This document shows positions 1-8,605 of a stretch of 64,000 nucleotides of DNA, piece by piece. The stretch's first letter is position 1. Each line of letters starts with the position of its first letter. Under the pieces are notes generated by a model. That model was not told where the DNA came from. It searched no databases and saw nothing but the letters and a program-made list of their open reading frames with translations. The position numbers and the translations under genes are program-made. The DNA is from Bacillaceae bacterium IKA-2 (GTDB taxonomy: Bacteria; Bacillota; Bacilli; Bacillales; Anaerobacillaceae): NCBI GenBank assembly GCA_031761875.1, contig CP134492.1, forward strand, positions 1,736,001 through 1,800,000, given 5' to 3'.

Positions 1-1015
1 ATTAGGTACGATTAAGGAAATTAAATGGTGTAACCCTGCCTATATCATTCCAACTGCTAATGTATCTTTTTCTGAATTAATCGCAGATTCTGATACAGTG
101 TTGTTGGATCAAATTGTTGAAAGCTGCAATGGTCAGAATTTTTGTCATCATCATTTGCCGTTAAAATTAAAAGAACACAATATAAAAGTATTCTTACACC
201 TGTTTGTAACTGGCGAAGACATGTTAATTTTAGGAGTCGATCAGCAAGTATCTTACCTTAATAAATCCAGTGATGAATTCAAAGAAATCATTTATAAATT
301 CATGAGTGTTGTTGGTAAAACTTTCAATGGTGAGGACATGCCGATTTCGGAGAAAGTACTTTTTCAGATTGAAAAAACTCAGGCTCTTAACAATGAATTG
401 ATTAACACGAAAAGGATGTTAGAAAAAGCAAATGCGCAATTAAATATTTTGAATTTGGATTTAAACAACAAGCTTGAAAAAGATCCCTTGACAGGATTAG
501 TCAGTAAATACCAGTACAAGACAGAAATTGAGGAGGCTATTTCCAAACACCCTGGGAAGCTAGCTGTTTTTACTTTTATAGATATTGATAATTTTAAAGC
601 GGTTAATGACAATTATGGACATGCAACAGGAGATAACTATTTAATTGAGTTTGCAGAACGCTTGAAAAGGTTAAGTCCTGAAAATTCCATAATAATGAGA
701 ATTGGAGGAGATGAATTTGGACTTTTTACTTATGGCTTAGCTCAGGTTGATAAGGAATTTATTAAAATGATATGGGAGGAGCTCAAAACTCATCTGGTAT
801 CAAATCCGATTGAAGTTGATGGGGTTGATTTAGAAATTAAAATTAGTGCAGGCATGGCGGTATATGGGAGAGATACATATGACATTAATGAACTGATTGA
901 GCATGCGGACGTTGCAATGTATAAAGCAAAAGACAGTGGAAAAAACAATTTCTGTATTTTTGGAGAGTCTGAAATAAACTCAAAAAAGTCGCAGTTAACT
1001 TATAATGGAAAGTAG
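1..1015 (+). CDS. Diguanylate cyclase, GGDEF domain (5' end outside window)
   Basis: The C-terminal part of a GGDEF protein that would make cyclic di-GMP from two GTP. The frame is open from base 2 with no stop, so the start lies upstream; the GTG at 98 is internal. A sensor-like N-terminal region with a Cys/His-rich stretch (CHHH near base 150) is followed by a short coiled coil (about bases 380-480) and the GGDEF domain (about 490-975). The GGDEF signature is intact at bases 704-718, with the metal/substrate segment IDIDNFKAVND ahead of it. The RxxD product-inhibition site upstream of GGDEF is absent. Family assignment is firm; the signal sensed is unknown. It stands alone, with no visible partner downstream. 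Confidence 0.9.
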   Translation, partial: LGTIKEIKWCNPAYIIPTANVSFSELIADSDTVLLDQIVESCNGQNFCHHHLPLKLKEHNIKVFLHLFVTGEDMLILGVDQQVSYLNKSSDEFKEIIYKFMSVVGKTFNGEDMPISEKVLFQIEKTQALNNELINTKRMLEKANAQLNILNLDLNNKLEKDPLTGLVSKYQYKTEIEEAISKHPGKLAVFTFIDIDNFKAVNDNYGHATGDNYLIEFAERLKRLSPENSIIMRIGGDEFGLFTYGLAQVDKEFIKMIWEELKTHLVSNPIEVDGVDLEIKISAGMAVYGRDTYDINELIEHADVAMYKAKDSGKNNFCIFGESEINSKKSQLTYNGK

Positions 1016-1035
1016 TATTTGTTTAAGTGACTGAA

Positions 1036-1165
1036 ATAATAATAACAGTTGATGAACAGCTGTTATTGGAATTATCTAGAGAGAAAATAATATCATAAAA
1101 ATGCATCTTGTAGGTGCAGTCATTGTCGAGAATGGAAAATTTTTTTGGCACAAAAGGGGCGAAGT
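1036..1165 (+). pseudogene. Decayed 5' remnant of a NUDIX (MutT-like) gene
   Basis: This stretch matches the start of the intact NUDIX gene at 4241, including untranslated DNA: both share an ACAG[CT]TGATGAACA segment upstream and then code for a VGAVIVENGK-like beginning. The reading frame breaks after about 20 codons and no NUDIX box follows. It is best read as a truncated, decayed relative of the downstream gene. Confidence 0.6.
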
Positions 1166-1172
1166 TAGTTGC

Positions 1173-1262
1173 TTACCTTATCATTTTCACAACACCATTC
1201 TCGTTTAGCTTCTCTTTTACCACCCAGTCATCAAGATTAGATGCAGTAACCGAAACCGAATC
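1173..1262 (-). pseudogene. Decayed 3' remnant of a Cof-type HAD phosphatase gene
   Basis: On the minus strand this encodes VTASNLDDWVVKEKLNE and then ENGVVKMIR before a stop, the typical C-terminus of Cof-family HAD phosphatases. It resembles the end of the intact gene at 23204-23956 (VTASNLEDGVAKAIRK) in both DNA and protein. Nothing of the catalytic N-terminus is present. It abuts the NUDIX remnant, so two gene ends were joined by deletion. Confidence 0.6.
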
Positions 1263-1342
1263 TGATTACACATTTAAAGGGTGGTGAAACGGTTTAAGAA
1301 ATAAGTACAGTTAATTATCTGAGTTTGGCTATAAATATTTTT

Positions 1343-2239
1343 TTAGCCTAATGTTACACAATTTTTTCCATTTCCTTTACTTTGAAAAAGTAATCCATCA
1401 ACTCTTTCAAGGGCACCCTGAATGGTATCTTCCTCTTTAAATATGGTCGCTCCAATAGAAATAGTAACAGATAAATTGCTCTCGTTTTTACGAAGTGAAG
1501 AAGCCTCGGTCAGCATTCTAATTTTTTCACAAATATTCAAAAGTTGTTCTTCATTAATGCCGGTTAAAACCGCGACAAACTCCTCGCCCCCCCATCTACC
1601 CACAAGGTCTGAAGATCTTACTACCGATGACATGGTTTTGGCTACAATCTTAAGTACTTCATCACCTGTTAGATGATCAAACTGATTATTAAAATCTCTG
1701 AAATTATCAATATCCATAAAAGCAATACCGAATGGAATACCGAGCATTTTAAATTCATTCATTTTAAAAGATAAAAAATTATTGATATAGTGGCGGTTGG
1801 CGAGCCCCGTCAGCTGATCCTTGAGAGCTAAAACCTTAAGTTCTTCAACCTGTTCAAGCAGCTCGTGCTTTTTAGAATCATCAACAAAAATTTCCACTGC
1901 TCCAAGAATTGTATCACCGTTATAAATAGCAATCGTACGAACCGTAACTGGAACGCGATGCCCGTTTTTGTGATGTAAATAAAGGGAGCCTTCACGCATA
2001 TCCCCATCTGTAATCGTCTCATGAAGTGGACAGCCATTAAAACATAATTGATTACCAAGATTGTCTACATGGTTTAAAATATTATTAAAACAAGCTTTTC
2101 CAAGTACCTCGGATGAAGTAAATCCTGAAATTCTCTCAGCTCCTTGATTCCAAAACGTTATGGTTCGATGCTTATCGACATAATACACGCCTTCATAAAA
2201 ATTCTCTAGAATGGTCTTATATAATTTCTCTTCCATCAT
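1343..2239 (-). CDS. PAS-GGDEF diguanylate cyclase
   Basis: A soluble 298-residue protein with an N-terminal PAS domain (about residues 8-120) and a GGDEF domain (about 138-296), expected to make cyclic di-GMP in response to a PAS-sensed signal. The PAS part holds a CFNGCPLHE segment (about residues 66-74), typical of PAS domains with clustered cysteines. The active-site motif is GGEEF at residues 217-221, and RSSD at 208-211 is in the right place to be the inhibitory c-di-GMP site. Start: tandem ATGs at 2239/2236 behind a GGGGGG stretch. It is monocistronic. Catalytic activity is likely; cofactor and signal are unknown. Confidence 0.92.
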   Translation of the reverse strand: MMEEKLYKTILENFYEGVYYVDKHRTITFWNQGAERISGFTSSEVLGKACFNNILNHVDNLGNQLCFNGCPLHETITDGDMREGSLYLHHKNGHRVPVTVRTIAIYNGDTILGAVEIFVDDSKKHELLEQVEELKVLALKDQLTGLANRHYINNFLSFKMNEFKMLGIPFGIAFMDIDNFRDFNNQFDHLTGDEVLKIVAKTMSSVVRSSDLVGRWGGEEFVAVLTGINEEQLLNICEKIRMLTEASSLRKNESNLSVTISIGATIFKEEDTIQGALERVDGLLFQSKGNGKNCVTLG

Positions 2240-2794
2240 CCTGACCCCCCATAAATTAAACTGTACCCCTACCCTAAATTCAATTTAACTTGGTTACTCT
2301 CTATAAGAAACACGAATCGACAAATAATTAACGAAATATTTTGTTAATTATACAATTTTTGAGTCAATATATCTACTTTTTTGCATTAGTGGACTCAATA
2401 AAAAACGAGGATATGGAATTAGTACATATTATTGTATAAAAAAGTAATTTTTTGAAGTTTAAAAAATCACTTTGATGCCCTGAAGTCGGATCGTTTGGAA
2501 TGCTAACTTTTCGCTTTCTGCACAAGCTGCAGTGAAAATTACTGAGAAGGCTACTGATTTCAAAACACTTTATCATTCAGGCTGGTATCGATATCCGATT
2601 CACTTACCTTTGGGACAAGGTGCCTGTCCCCATGTGGTCTCCCCATGTGGTCATGGCTTAATCTAATTCGTTGTATACCCCCCTGTGTAATTGTATAATA
2701 AGAATTACATTGAAACATTAAATCTACTTGAGTGCAATTATTGTATAGAGAATAGAGTAGTTGCTTTGATAACAATTGGGAAGGGGAATAAGTG
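2240..2794. other. Intergenic region without a recognised gene
   Basis: AT-rich spacer between the divergent PAS-GGDEF and MFS genes. It holds an AT-rich inverted repeat around 2439-2476 (AAGTAATTTTTT against AAAAAATCACTT), a 7-bp inverted repeat TTGAGTC/GACTCAA at about 2357-2397, and the repeat listed at 2612. Open frames here on the minus strand lack family resemblance and convincing ribosome binding sites. Confidence 0.5.
2612..2653. repeat. GTGCCTGTCCCC-type intergenic repeat
   Basis: Contains GGGACAAGGTGCCTGTCCC (a near-palindrome) followed by two direct copies of CCCCATGTGGTC. The core AAGGTGCCTGTCCCC plus TGTGGTC recurs at 11189-11225, and a related GTGCCTG-CCC hairpin sits at 30091-30142. 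All three are intergenic. Confidence 0.6.
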
Positions 2795-4097
2795 ATGTCG
2801 CGTAAAGCTGATGATTCAAAAGCTTTAGAAAATTCTTTGGTACAAAGTTACATCGCTTCTCCAGAAAAGCAACGACAGCTATATCGTCGAACATTGATTA
2901 TTGTTGTCATTTCACAAATTTTCGGCGGCGCCGGTCTAGCAGCAGGGATAACTGTTGGGGCACTGCTTGCACAAGACATGCTAGCGACAGATAGTTTTGC
3001 GGGAGTTCCAGCTGCTTTGTTCACTTTGGGTTCTGCTGGGGCAGCGCTAATTGTTGGACAACTCTCGCAACGTTTTGGACGCCGTTGGGGACTTGCTACG
3101 GGTTTCTTGGCTGGCGGTATTGGTGCGATTGGAATTGTGATTTCAGCAGTATTTAATAATATTCCACTTTTTTTTGCTTCACTCATAATCTATGGTGCCG
3201 GAACAGCAACTAACCTACTAGCGCGCTATGCTGGTACCGATTTAGCAAATTCGAAACAGCGTGCTACAGCAATTAGTATTGCATTGGTATCAACCACATT
3301 CGGAGCTGTTGCGGGGCCAAACTTGGTTGGTGTAATGGGGCGGTTTGCTACATCAATCGGTGTTCCAACTCTTGCTGGTCCATTCATTCTAGCAGGAGCA
3401 GCCTACATCCTTGCCGGTTTGGTAATCTTAGCTTTACTTCGACCAGACCCACTAGTCATTGCAAAAGCGATTGCTGATGCTCAGAAAAAAGATGAGGTTA
3501 ATCTTTCAGAAACAAAATCAACTACCTTATCAATTAACAAACATGGGATCATAGTTGGAACCACAATAATGGTCTTAACCCAAATTGTCATGATTGCAAT
3601 TATGACAATGACACCAATTCATATGGGACGCCATGGTTTTAGCTTAGATGAGATAGGACTCGTAATTGGCATCCATATTGGTGCAATGTTTCTACCGTCT
3701 CTGGTAACTGGTGTTCTCGTAGATAAAATTGGACGTACGACAATGGCAATTGCTGGTAGTGTTACTCTCCTTGCTGCTGGTGTTCTGGGTGCTATAGCAC
3801 CTACTGATTCCCTTGTGGCACTCATTATTGCACTAGCTTTACTAGGACTCGGCTGGAACTTTGGTTTAATTAGTGGAACAGCACTGATTGTCGATTCAAC
3901 ACAGCCATCCACTCGTGCAAAGACGCAAGGATCTGTAGATGTCTTTATAGCTTTGGGTGGGGCAATTGGGAGGGCTTTCCGGGATCGTTTTAGCACAATT
4001 GGGTTACGCGACACTCTCGCTTGCTGGAGGTGTCATTTCACTATTGCTTATTCCAGTCGTTATTTGGTTCCGTCGTAATCAAAAACCTGTCATTTAA
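2795..4097 (+). pseudogene. MFS (DHA1-like) transporter, frameshifted at the C-terminus
   Basis: A major facilitator superfamily transporter with many hydrophobic segments and the loop 2-3 motif GQLSQRFGRRWG at about residues 88-99, as in drug:H+ antiporters. ATG 2795 is preferred because AAGGGG lies 8 nt upstream. The reading frame ends at 4078 with a non-hydrophobic tail (GRAFRDRF onward). Shifting by one base after GGAI restores a final membrane helix (SLAGGVISLLLIPVV) and a basic tail ending at TAA 4095-4097. The lesion is one extra G in the GGG at 3968-3970. The encoded product would lose its last transmembrane segment, so it is probably inactive unless this is a sequencing error. Confidence 0.8.
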
Positions 4098-4240
4098 TTG
4101 ATGGGTGTATTCACAAAATGATTTAACCAAGAACACTCGTGACTTTAGTCAAGAGTGATTTAGAATATTTTTACAAGTTGCCTCAGGAGACTGTATAATA
4201 AATAAAAACAGCTGATGAACAAATGTCTTTGGAGGTTATT

Positions 4241-4645
4241 ATGAATGAAAAAGTACGTGTTGTAGGAGCAGTTATTGTAGAGAATGGAAAAATTTTATGT
4301 GCACAAAGAGGTCCTGGCAAGGCTCTGGCTGCTCTGTGGGAGTTTCCAGGTGGGAAAATCGAGTCTAATGAAACGCCTGAACAGGCTTTGGTACGTGAGA
4401 TTCGTGAAGAGATGCTTTGCCAAATCGAGATTGGTAATCAGGTAGAGCGGACGGTTCATGAGTATGATTTTGCGACGATCGATTTGACAACGTTTTATTG
4501 CAAGTTGATCGAAGGAAAACCCACATTAACGGAACATGTCAGAATTGAGTGGTTAAGTCCAGATGAGTTAGATACGCTTGAGTGGGCCCCAGCCGATATT
4601 CCGACTATCCAGAAGCTTGCGTCAGGAGAAACAATTCACCAGTAA
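4241..4645 (+). CDS. NUDIX hydrolase, MutT / 8-oxo-dGTP diphosphatase-like
   Basis: A small 134-residue NUDIX protein. It carries the full Nudix box, starting GGKIESNETPEQALV and ending REIREEM, whose glutamates bind the metal that drives pyrophosphate release from a nucleoside diphosphate derivative. Length and the opening strand (RVVGAVIVENGKILCAQRG) fit MutT-like sanitising enzymes that remove oxidised dGTP. ATG 4241 is chosen over the in-frame ATG at 4223 because GGAGG sits 5 nt before it. It looks monocistronic. The exact substrate cannot be told from sequence. A decayed copy of its 5' end lies at 1036-1165. Confidence 0.85.
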   Translation: MNEKVRVVGAVIVENGKILCAQRGPGKALAALWEFPGGKIESNETPEQALVREIREEMLCQIEIGNQVERTVHEYDFATIDLTTFYCKLIEGKPTLTEHVRIEWLSPDELDTLEWAPADIPTIQKLASGETIHQ

Positions 4646-4672
4646 TGACCTAAACCAATTTGGTAAAGTAAT

Positions 4673-4807
4673 TATCGAAGGGGCGGGGAGGGGAATTCCC
4701 CTCCTGAAGATGTCGGAGGTAACTACCGATACGAGGAATTTCTGGTAATTATTTCTGACCCCAACCACCCCGAACATTACGACTTGCTTCAATGGGGGCA
4801 AATGTAA
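4673..4807 (+). pseudogene. C-terminal remnant of a pRiA4b ORF-3-like protein
   Basis: A short frame reading SPPEDVGGNYRYEEFLV and then DPNHPEHYDLLQWG before a stop. It carries the two signature blocks of the plasmid pRiA4b ORF-3 / IS1096 TnpR-like family (PPEDVGG and DPxHPEH). The rest of the gene is missing and the cysteine usually found before PPEDVGG is a serine, so this is a relic. Part of it forms the perfect palindrome GGAGGGGAATTCCCCTCC. Confidence 0.65.
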
Positions 4808-4947
4808 GGTTATCAGAATTTTGACATTGATTACATAAACAAAGAACTGAAATTAAAATCAACTAGATTCTAAAGTTAGCATCTATAGGATGTCCTTGAA
4901 TCTTTTAGTAGATGAACAGTACGGCACTTGAATTGGAGGAATTGTAA

Positions 4948-6000
4948 ATGGAGATTGGTATAAGTACGTTTGTAGAAACAACACCGGACGTTCAAACCGG
5001 TGAAGTGATAAGTCATGCTCAACGATTGCGTGAAGTTGTAGAGGAAATAGTACTTGCTGATCAGGTAGGGTTGGATGTCTTTGGTGTTGGCGAGCATCAC
5101 CGCAAAGATTTTGCTGCATCGTCACCTGCAGTAGTCCTAGCTGCGGCAGCTTCACAGACGAAGCGAATCAGGTTAACAAGTGCGGTAACGGTACTTTCTT
5201 CCGCTGATCCAGTACGCGTATTCCAAGATTTTGCTACAGTTGACGGTATTTCGAACGGTCGAGCAGAGATCATGGCTGGCCGCGGCTCTTTCGTCGAATC
5301 GTTTCCGCTGTTTGGTTATGATCTCCAAGACTATGAAGAGTTATTTGATGAGAAGCTGGAGTTGTTGTTGAAATTACGAGATTCCGAAAAAGTGACGTGG
5401 AAAGGTGGGCATCGACCGGCAATTAACAATCTAGGTGTTTATCCGCGCCCAGTGCAAAATCCTTTGCCAGTTTGGATTGGGAGCGGGGGTAATTCGGAAT
5501 CGGTCATTCGCGCCGGTGTGCTCGGATTACCGCTAGTCTTAGCGATTATCGGAGGAAGTCCGGTGCAGTTTGCAGCGCTCGTAAAGCTCTATAAAAGAGC
5601 GGCAACTAAAGCAGGCCATGATATATCGAAGTTGCCGGTTGCCTCGCATTCGCACGGTTTCATCGCCGAGGATACCGAGACCGCGGCTGACAAATTTTTT
5701 CCTTCAACCCAACATGTCATGAATGTACTTGGCAAAGAGCGTGGATGGGGGCATTACGATCGTTCGAGTTTTGATGCAGCACGTAGTTTTGAAGGGGCGT
5801 TGTACGTTGGAGACTCGAAAACAGTTGCTGAGAAAATTATTCATCTACGCAAGAACGTAGGAATAACCCGTTTTTTTCTGCACGTACCGGTTGGAACAAT
5901 GCCTCATGATGATGTTATGAGAACCATTGAGCTGTTAGGAAAAGAAGTGGCTCCAATGGTTAAGGATGAAATATCTAGATGGGAAGCAAGCGGCGAGTAA
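4948..6000 (+). CDS. LLM-class flavin-dependent oxidoreductase (luciferase-like)
   Basis: A 350-residue luciferase-like monooxygenase of the F420/FMN TIM-barrel superfamily. The GEHHRKDF stretch (about residues 48-55), followed by SSPAVVLAAAASQTKRIRL, matches the subgroup that includes the structural-genomics protein 2I7G. It probably uses FMN and a flavin reductase to oxidise an unknown organic substrate in the cytosol. ATG 4948 has GGAGG about 9 nt upstream. The gene stands alone and is followed by a bidirectional terminator shared with the convergent MerR gene. The substrate cannot be predicted. Confidence 0.9.
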   Translation: MEIGISTFVETTPDVQTGEVISHAQRLREVVEEIVLADQVGLDVFGVGEHHRKDFAASSPAVVLAAAASQTKRIRLTSAVTVLSSADPVRVFQDFATVDGISNGRAEIMAGRGSFVESFPLFGYDLQDYEELFDEKLELLLKLRDSEKVTWKGGHRPAINNLGVYPRPVQNPLPVWIGSGGNSESVIRAGVLGLPLVLAIIGGSPVQFAALVKLYKRAATKAGHDISKLPVASHSHGFIAEDTETAADKFFPSTQHVMNVLGKERGWGHYDRSSFDAARSFEGALYVGDSKTVAEKIIHLRKNVGITRFFLHVPVGTMPHDDVMRTIELLGKEVAPMVKDEISRWEASGE

Positions 6001-6114
6001 AGAAGTTAACATGTGACAACCTAAATATCGTTAGTTTAAATGAATCTTGCAGTCGCATGAAGTTGGAAAAAATTAGTACTGAACTGATAATTTCCCTATA
6101 AAAAAAGTAAATAG

Positions 6115-6154
6115 AAAGACGCATGAATTCCATAATGGAATCATGCGTCTTTTT
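6115..6154. terminator. Bidirectional terminator hairpin
   Basis: AAAGACGCATGA...TCATGCGTCTTTTT forms a long stem with a small bulge, with A and T runs on either side. It lies between two convergent genes and can serve both. Confidence 0.85.
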
Positions 6155-6189
6155 GTTATTACCAAAAAAATTAGTAATAGTTCAAAGCA

Positions 6190-7083
6190 TTAATCTAAGA
6201 TGTCTTCTAGTGAATGAGCGACTTGGATAAATTGGAGCTTTGTGTCACTCGGAATATGAGCAACCCCCGAACCACCTAAATAGAATTTGGTCTGACTCTT
6301 TGAGGCAAATTGGTCTAATTTACTCAGTACTAGAGGGTTTTTTTCAAAAGGGAAGCTGGTAATGATAGAAAGCATAACTTTCTCTGGTTTTAATTTCTTA
6401 ATCATAGCTTCAATCGCCCCTGGTGCCGGAGAAGCTCCTAACAAAATTGTATTCCATCCTTTCAACATGGTTTGCAGAAGATTGATGAGGAGAGGTATAT
6501 CGTGTTGTTCATAAGGGAGGCAAGCTCCAAGTAGAGTTGGTGCCTGACTTTTGACGGGAAAATTTCTCCGTAATTGAACAAGATAATCTCTTACAACAAG
6601 GCTTGATAATGACTCTTGATATTCTCCCCACTCGCCTCTTTCCCAGCGGCCGCCAACCTCTGTGAGAAAAGGTAAAACAACATATTGAAGAAAATTGGCT
6701 AAGCCATTTTGATAATAGGCATCCTGTAATATCATATTCATCCCAAGATCATTGCACTCTGTTCCTTCACGCAATAGATTTAAGACAATCTCATTTCTTA
6801 TTTGTGGTTTTTTGACTGGTCGTATTTTAGTTGGGATTTGGATGTCTTTATTAAGTTCAGTTTTTTCAACAAGACTAGCTGCACGTTTAATCGAATGACC
6901 TTCTTCGACCAAGTACTTGGTATTGAGTAAGGTTTTTATATCATTTTCACTATAACATCGATATCCATTGTCTAACCTTATAGGTTTGACAAGTTGATAA
7001 CGTTCTTCCCACTTCCGGATCAACTGTTTGGAGAGTCCAGTTAGTTGTGAGGCTTGTTTTATTGAGTAAGAATGTTGATCCAA
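6190..7083 (-). CDS. MerR-family regulator with B12-binding-like domain (CarH/LitR type)
   Basis: A 297-residue regulator: MerR winged helix-turn-helix (residues 5-72), a helical lid-like region (about 95-170), then a cobalamin-binding-like Rossmann domain (about 180-297). CarH/LitR proteins use adenosylcobalamin to hold a repressor tetramer that light breaks apart. Here E192-x-H194, including the axial histidine, is kept, but the glycine of ExHxxG is proline (P197) and the lid histidine position appears to be serine (GEYQESLSS). LGGSGV near 269 matches the nucleotide-loop glycines. Binding of B12 is therefore uncertain. TTG start behind GGGACGGGAAG. It is divergent from the FAD/CFA cluster, its likely target. 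Confidence 0.82.
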   Translation of the reverse strand: MDQHSYSIKQASQLTGLSKQLIRKWEERYQLVKPIRLDNGYRCYSENDIKTLLNTKYLVEEGHSIKRAASLVEKTELNKDIQIPTKIRPVKKPQIRNEIVLNLLREGTECNDLGMNMILQDAYYQNGLANFLQYVVLPFLTEVGGRWERGEWGEYQESLSSLVVRDYLVQLRRNFPVKSQAPTLLGACLPYEQHDIPLLINLLQTMLKGWNTILLGASPAPGAIEAMIKKLKPEKVMLSIITSFPFEKNPLVLSKLDQFASKSQTKFYLGGSGVAHIPSDTKLQFIQVAHSLEDILD

Positions 7084-7122
7084 GTGCTTCCCGTCCCTTC
7101 TGTTAAAGAAAATATCGATACG

Positions 7123-7223
7123 TTATACATATCATCTCAAATATATTATAGCAAATAATAGAAAATATAGAAACCCTAAACATTATACAAACGTTTGACA
7201 AAATAAAGAAAATTTGATATAAA
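7123..7223 (+). promoter_or_regulatory. Sigma-A promoter of the FAD/CFA cluster with candidate operators
   Basis: TTGACA at 7195-7200 and TATAAA at 7218-7223 are separated by exactly 17 nt and point toward the FAD protein gene. Just upstream is TTATACA at 7183-7189, repeated at 7123-7129 near the MerR gene start, and the palindrome CAAACGTTTG overlaps the -35. These are plausible binding sites for the divergent MerR-type regulator; that part is inference. Confidence 0.6.
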
Positions 7224-7333
7224 CTTATTAAGAATATAAAAAAAATTAAAAGTAAAATCATTCAATTTTATTTAGCAGTAACGAGTTTCTAAGAAGCGCA
7301 TGGAAGAAGAATTGCTAGAATGGGAGACATGTT

Positions 7334-8605
7334 ATGAAAAACCAACAAGGTAAACGACGAATTGCAGTCATAGGAGCAGGGGTAGCTGGTATCGTTGCGT
7401 CCTATATTTTACAACGTAAATATGATGTGTCGCTGTTTGAAAAAAATCATTATCTGGGAGGGCATACGAACACTGTCGTTATCGAAGCTGGGCCTGACAA
7501 AGGCTTGCCAGTCGATACAGGTTTTATCGTACTTAATGACAAAACATATCCATTGTTCAACCAGTTTTTGAATCAGCTGAATGTTAAAACGAGGACCAGC
7601 GATATGTCTTTCAGCTATTATGATCAGCGAGATCAATTTCAATTTGCTGGCACAAATTTGAATGGTCTTTTTGCTCAAAGAAAACATTTTTTTAGTCCAT
7701 CATTCTATCAATTACTCGCAGGAATTATAAAATTTAGCAAACACGCATTGAATGATTTGGAGAATAATAGATTTAATGGGGAGACCTTAGGTCAGTACAT
7801 CGAACGAATAAAAATACCAGATATAAGCACACAGCGATACTTGATACCGATGGGCGGAGCGATATGGTCAGCCTCGGAAAAAGACATATTGGATTATCCA
7901 GCAGAAAGTTTTGTCCGTTTTTTTAAGAATCATGGCTTGTTGTCACTTAAGGATATACCGGAATGGAAGACGGTTGTAGGTGGAAGTCACTCCTACGTCA
8001 AAGCCTTTGAAGAACAATTCAGCGGACAAATTCATTTAAATGCTGAAATTGATTTTGTTCGGAGAGAGGATGAACAGATTATCCTACGTATGTCTGATGG
8101 AACTGAACAGTGTTACGATGACGTTGTTTTGGCAACGCATGCCGATGAAAGTTTGCGCTTGCTTTTTGATCCTACAGATGAAGAAAAAAAGCGCCTAGGA
8201 GCTTGGAGCTATTCAAAAAACCATACTATTCTGCATACAGATACCTCTGTATTGCCAAAATTGAAGCGAGCGTGGGCGTCATGGAATTACATTCGTCACG
8301 ATGATCAAGGGCAGTCTGGTTCTGTAACGTACCATATGAATCGGTTGCAGGGGCTAAATACGAAACAAGACTATTGTGTCACTTTAAATGGTAGTCAACT
8401 GATTTCCCCAGACAAAATAATTAAGGAAATGATTTATACGCACCCTATTTTTACAAATGAGTCATTGAATTCACAGGCGGGTTTACCACACTTAAATGGT
8501 AAAAATAATACGTATTTTTGCGGAAGTTATTTTGGTTACGGTTTTCATGAAGATGCAGTGAAATCTGCTGTCGATGTAGCGAGGAAAATGGGTTTGAGTC
8601 TATGA
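7334..8605 (+). CDS. FAD-dependent amine-oxidase-like protein
   Basis: A 423-residue NAD(P)/FAD-binding protein. The N-terminal dinucleotide-binding motif IAVIGAGVAGIVASYIL (residues 10-26) is followed by the FAD ribose-binding FEKNHYLGGHTNT segment, typical of the flavin amine oxidase / protoporphyrinogen oxidase fold. In many bacteria this gene sits beside DUF1365, cyclopropane-fatty-acid synthase and DUF2177 genes, exactly as here, and the set is linked to light or singlet-oxygen responses and unusual lipids. ATG 7334 follows GGGAG. It overlaps the next gene by 4 bp (ATGA), indicating translational coupling. The chemical reaction is not established; desaturation or oxidation of a membrane acyl chain is a reasonable guess. 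Confidence 0.85.
   Translation: MKNQQGKRRIAVIGAGVAGIVASYILQRKYDVSLFEKNHYLGGHTNTVVIEAGPDKGLPVDTGFIVLNDKTYPLFNQFLNQLNVKTRTSDMSFSYYDQRDQFQFAGTNLNGLFAQRKHFFSPSFYQLLAGIIKFSKHALNDLENNRFNGETLGQYIERIKIPDISTQRYLIPMGGAIWSASEKDILDYPAESFVRFFKNHGLLSLKDIPEWKTVVGGSHSYVKAFEEQFSGQIHLNAEIDFVRREDEQIILRMSDGTEQCYDDVVLATHADESLRLLFDPTDEEKKRLGAWSYSKNHTILHTDTSVLPKLKRAWASWNYIRHDDQGQSGSVTYHMNRLQGLNTKQDYCVTLNGSQLISPDKIIKEMIYTHPIFTNESLNSQAGLPHLNGKNNTYFCGSYFGYGFHEDAVKSAVDVARKMGLSL

Noticed and set aside
2848-4014. Long open frames antisense to the MFS gene
   Set aside because: They mirror codon bias of the real gene, have no family resemblance and lack ribosome binding sites.
4686-4704. Perfect palindrome GGAGGGGAATTCCCCTCC read as an operator
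   Set aside because: It falls inside the pRiA4b-like relic and its codons explain it; no promoter is nearby.
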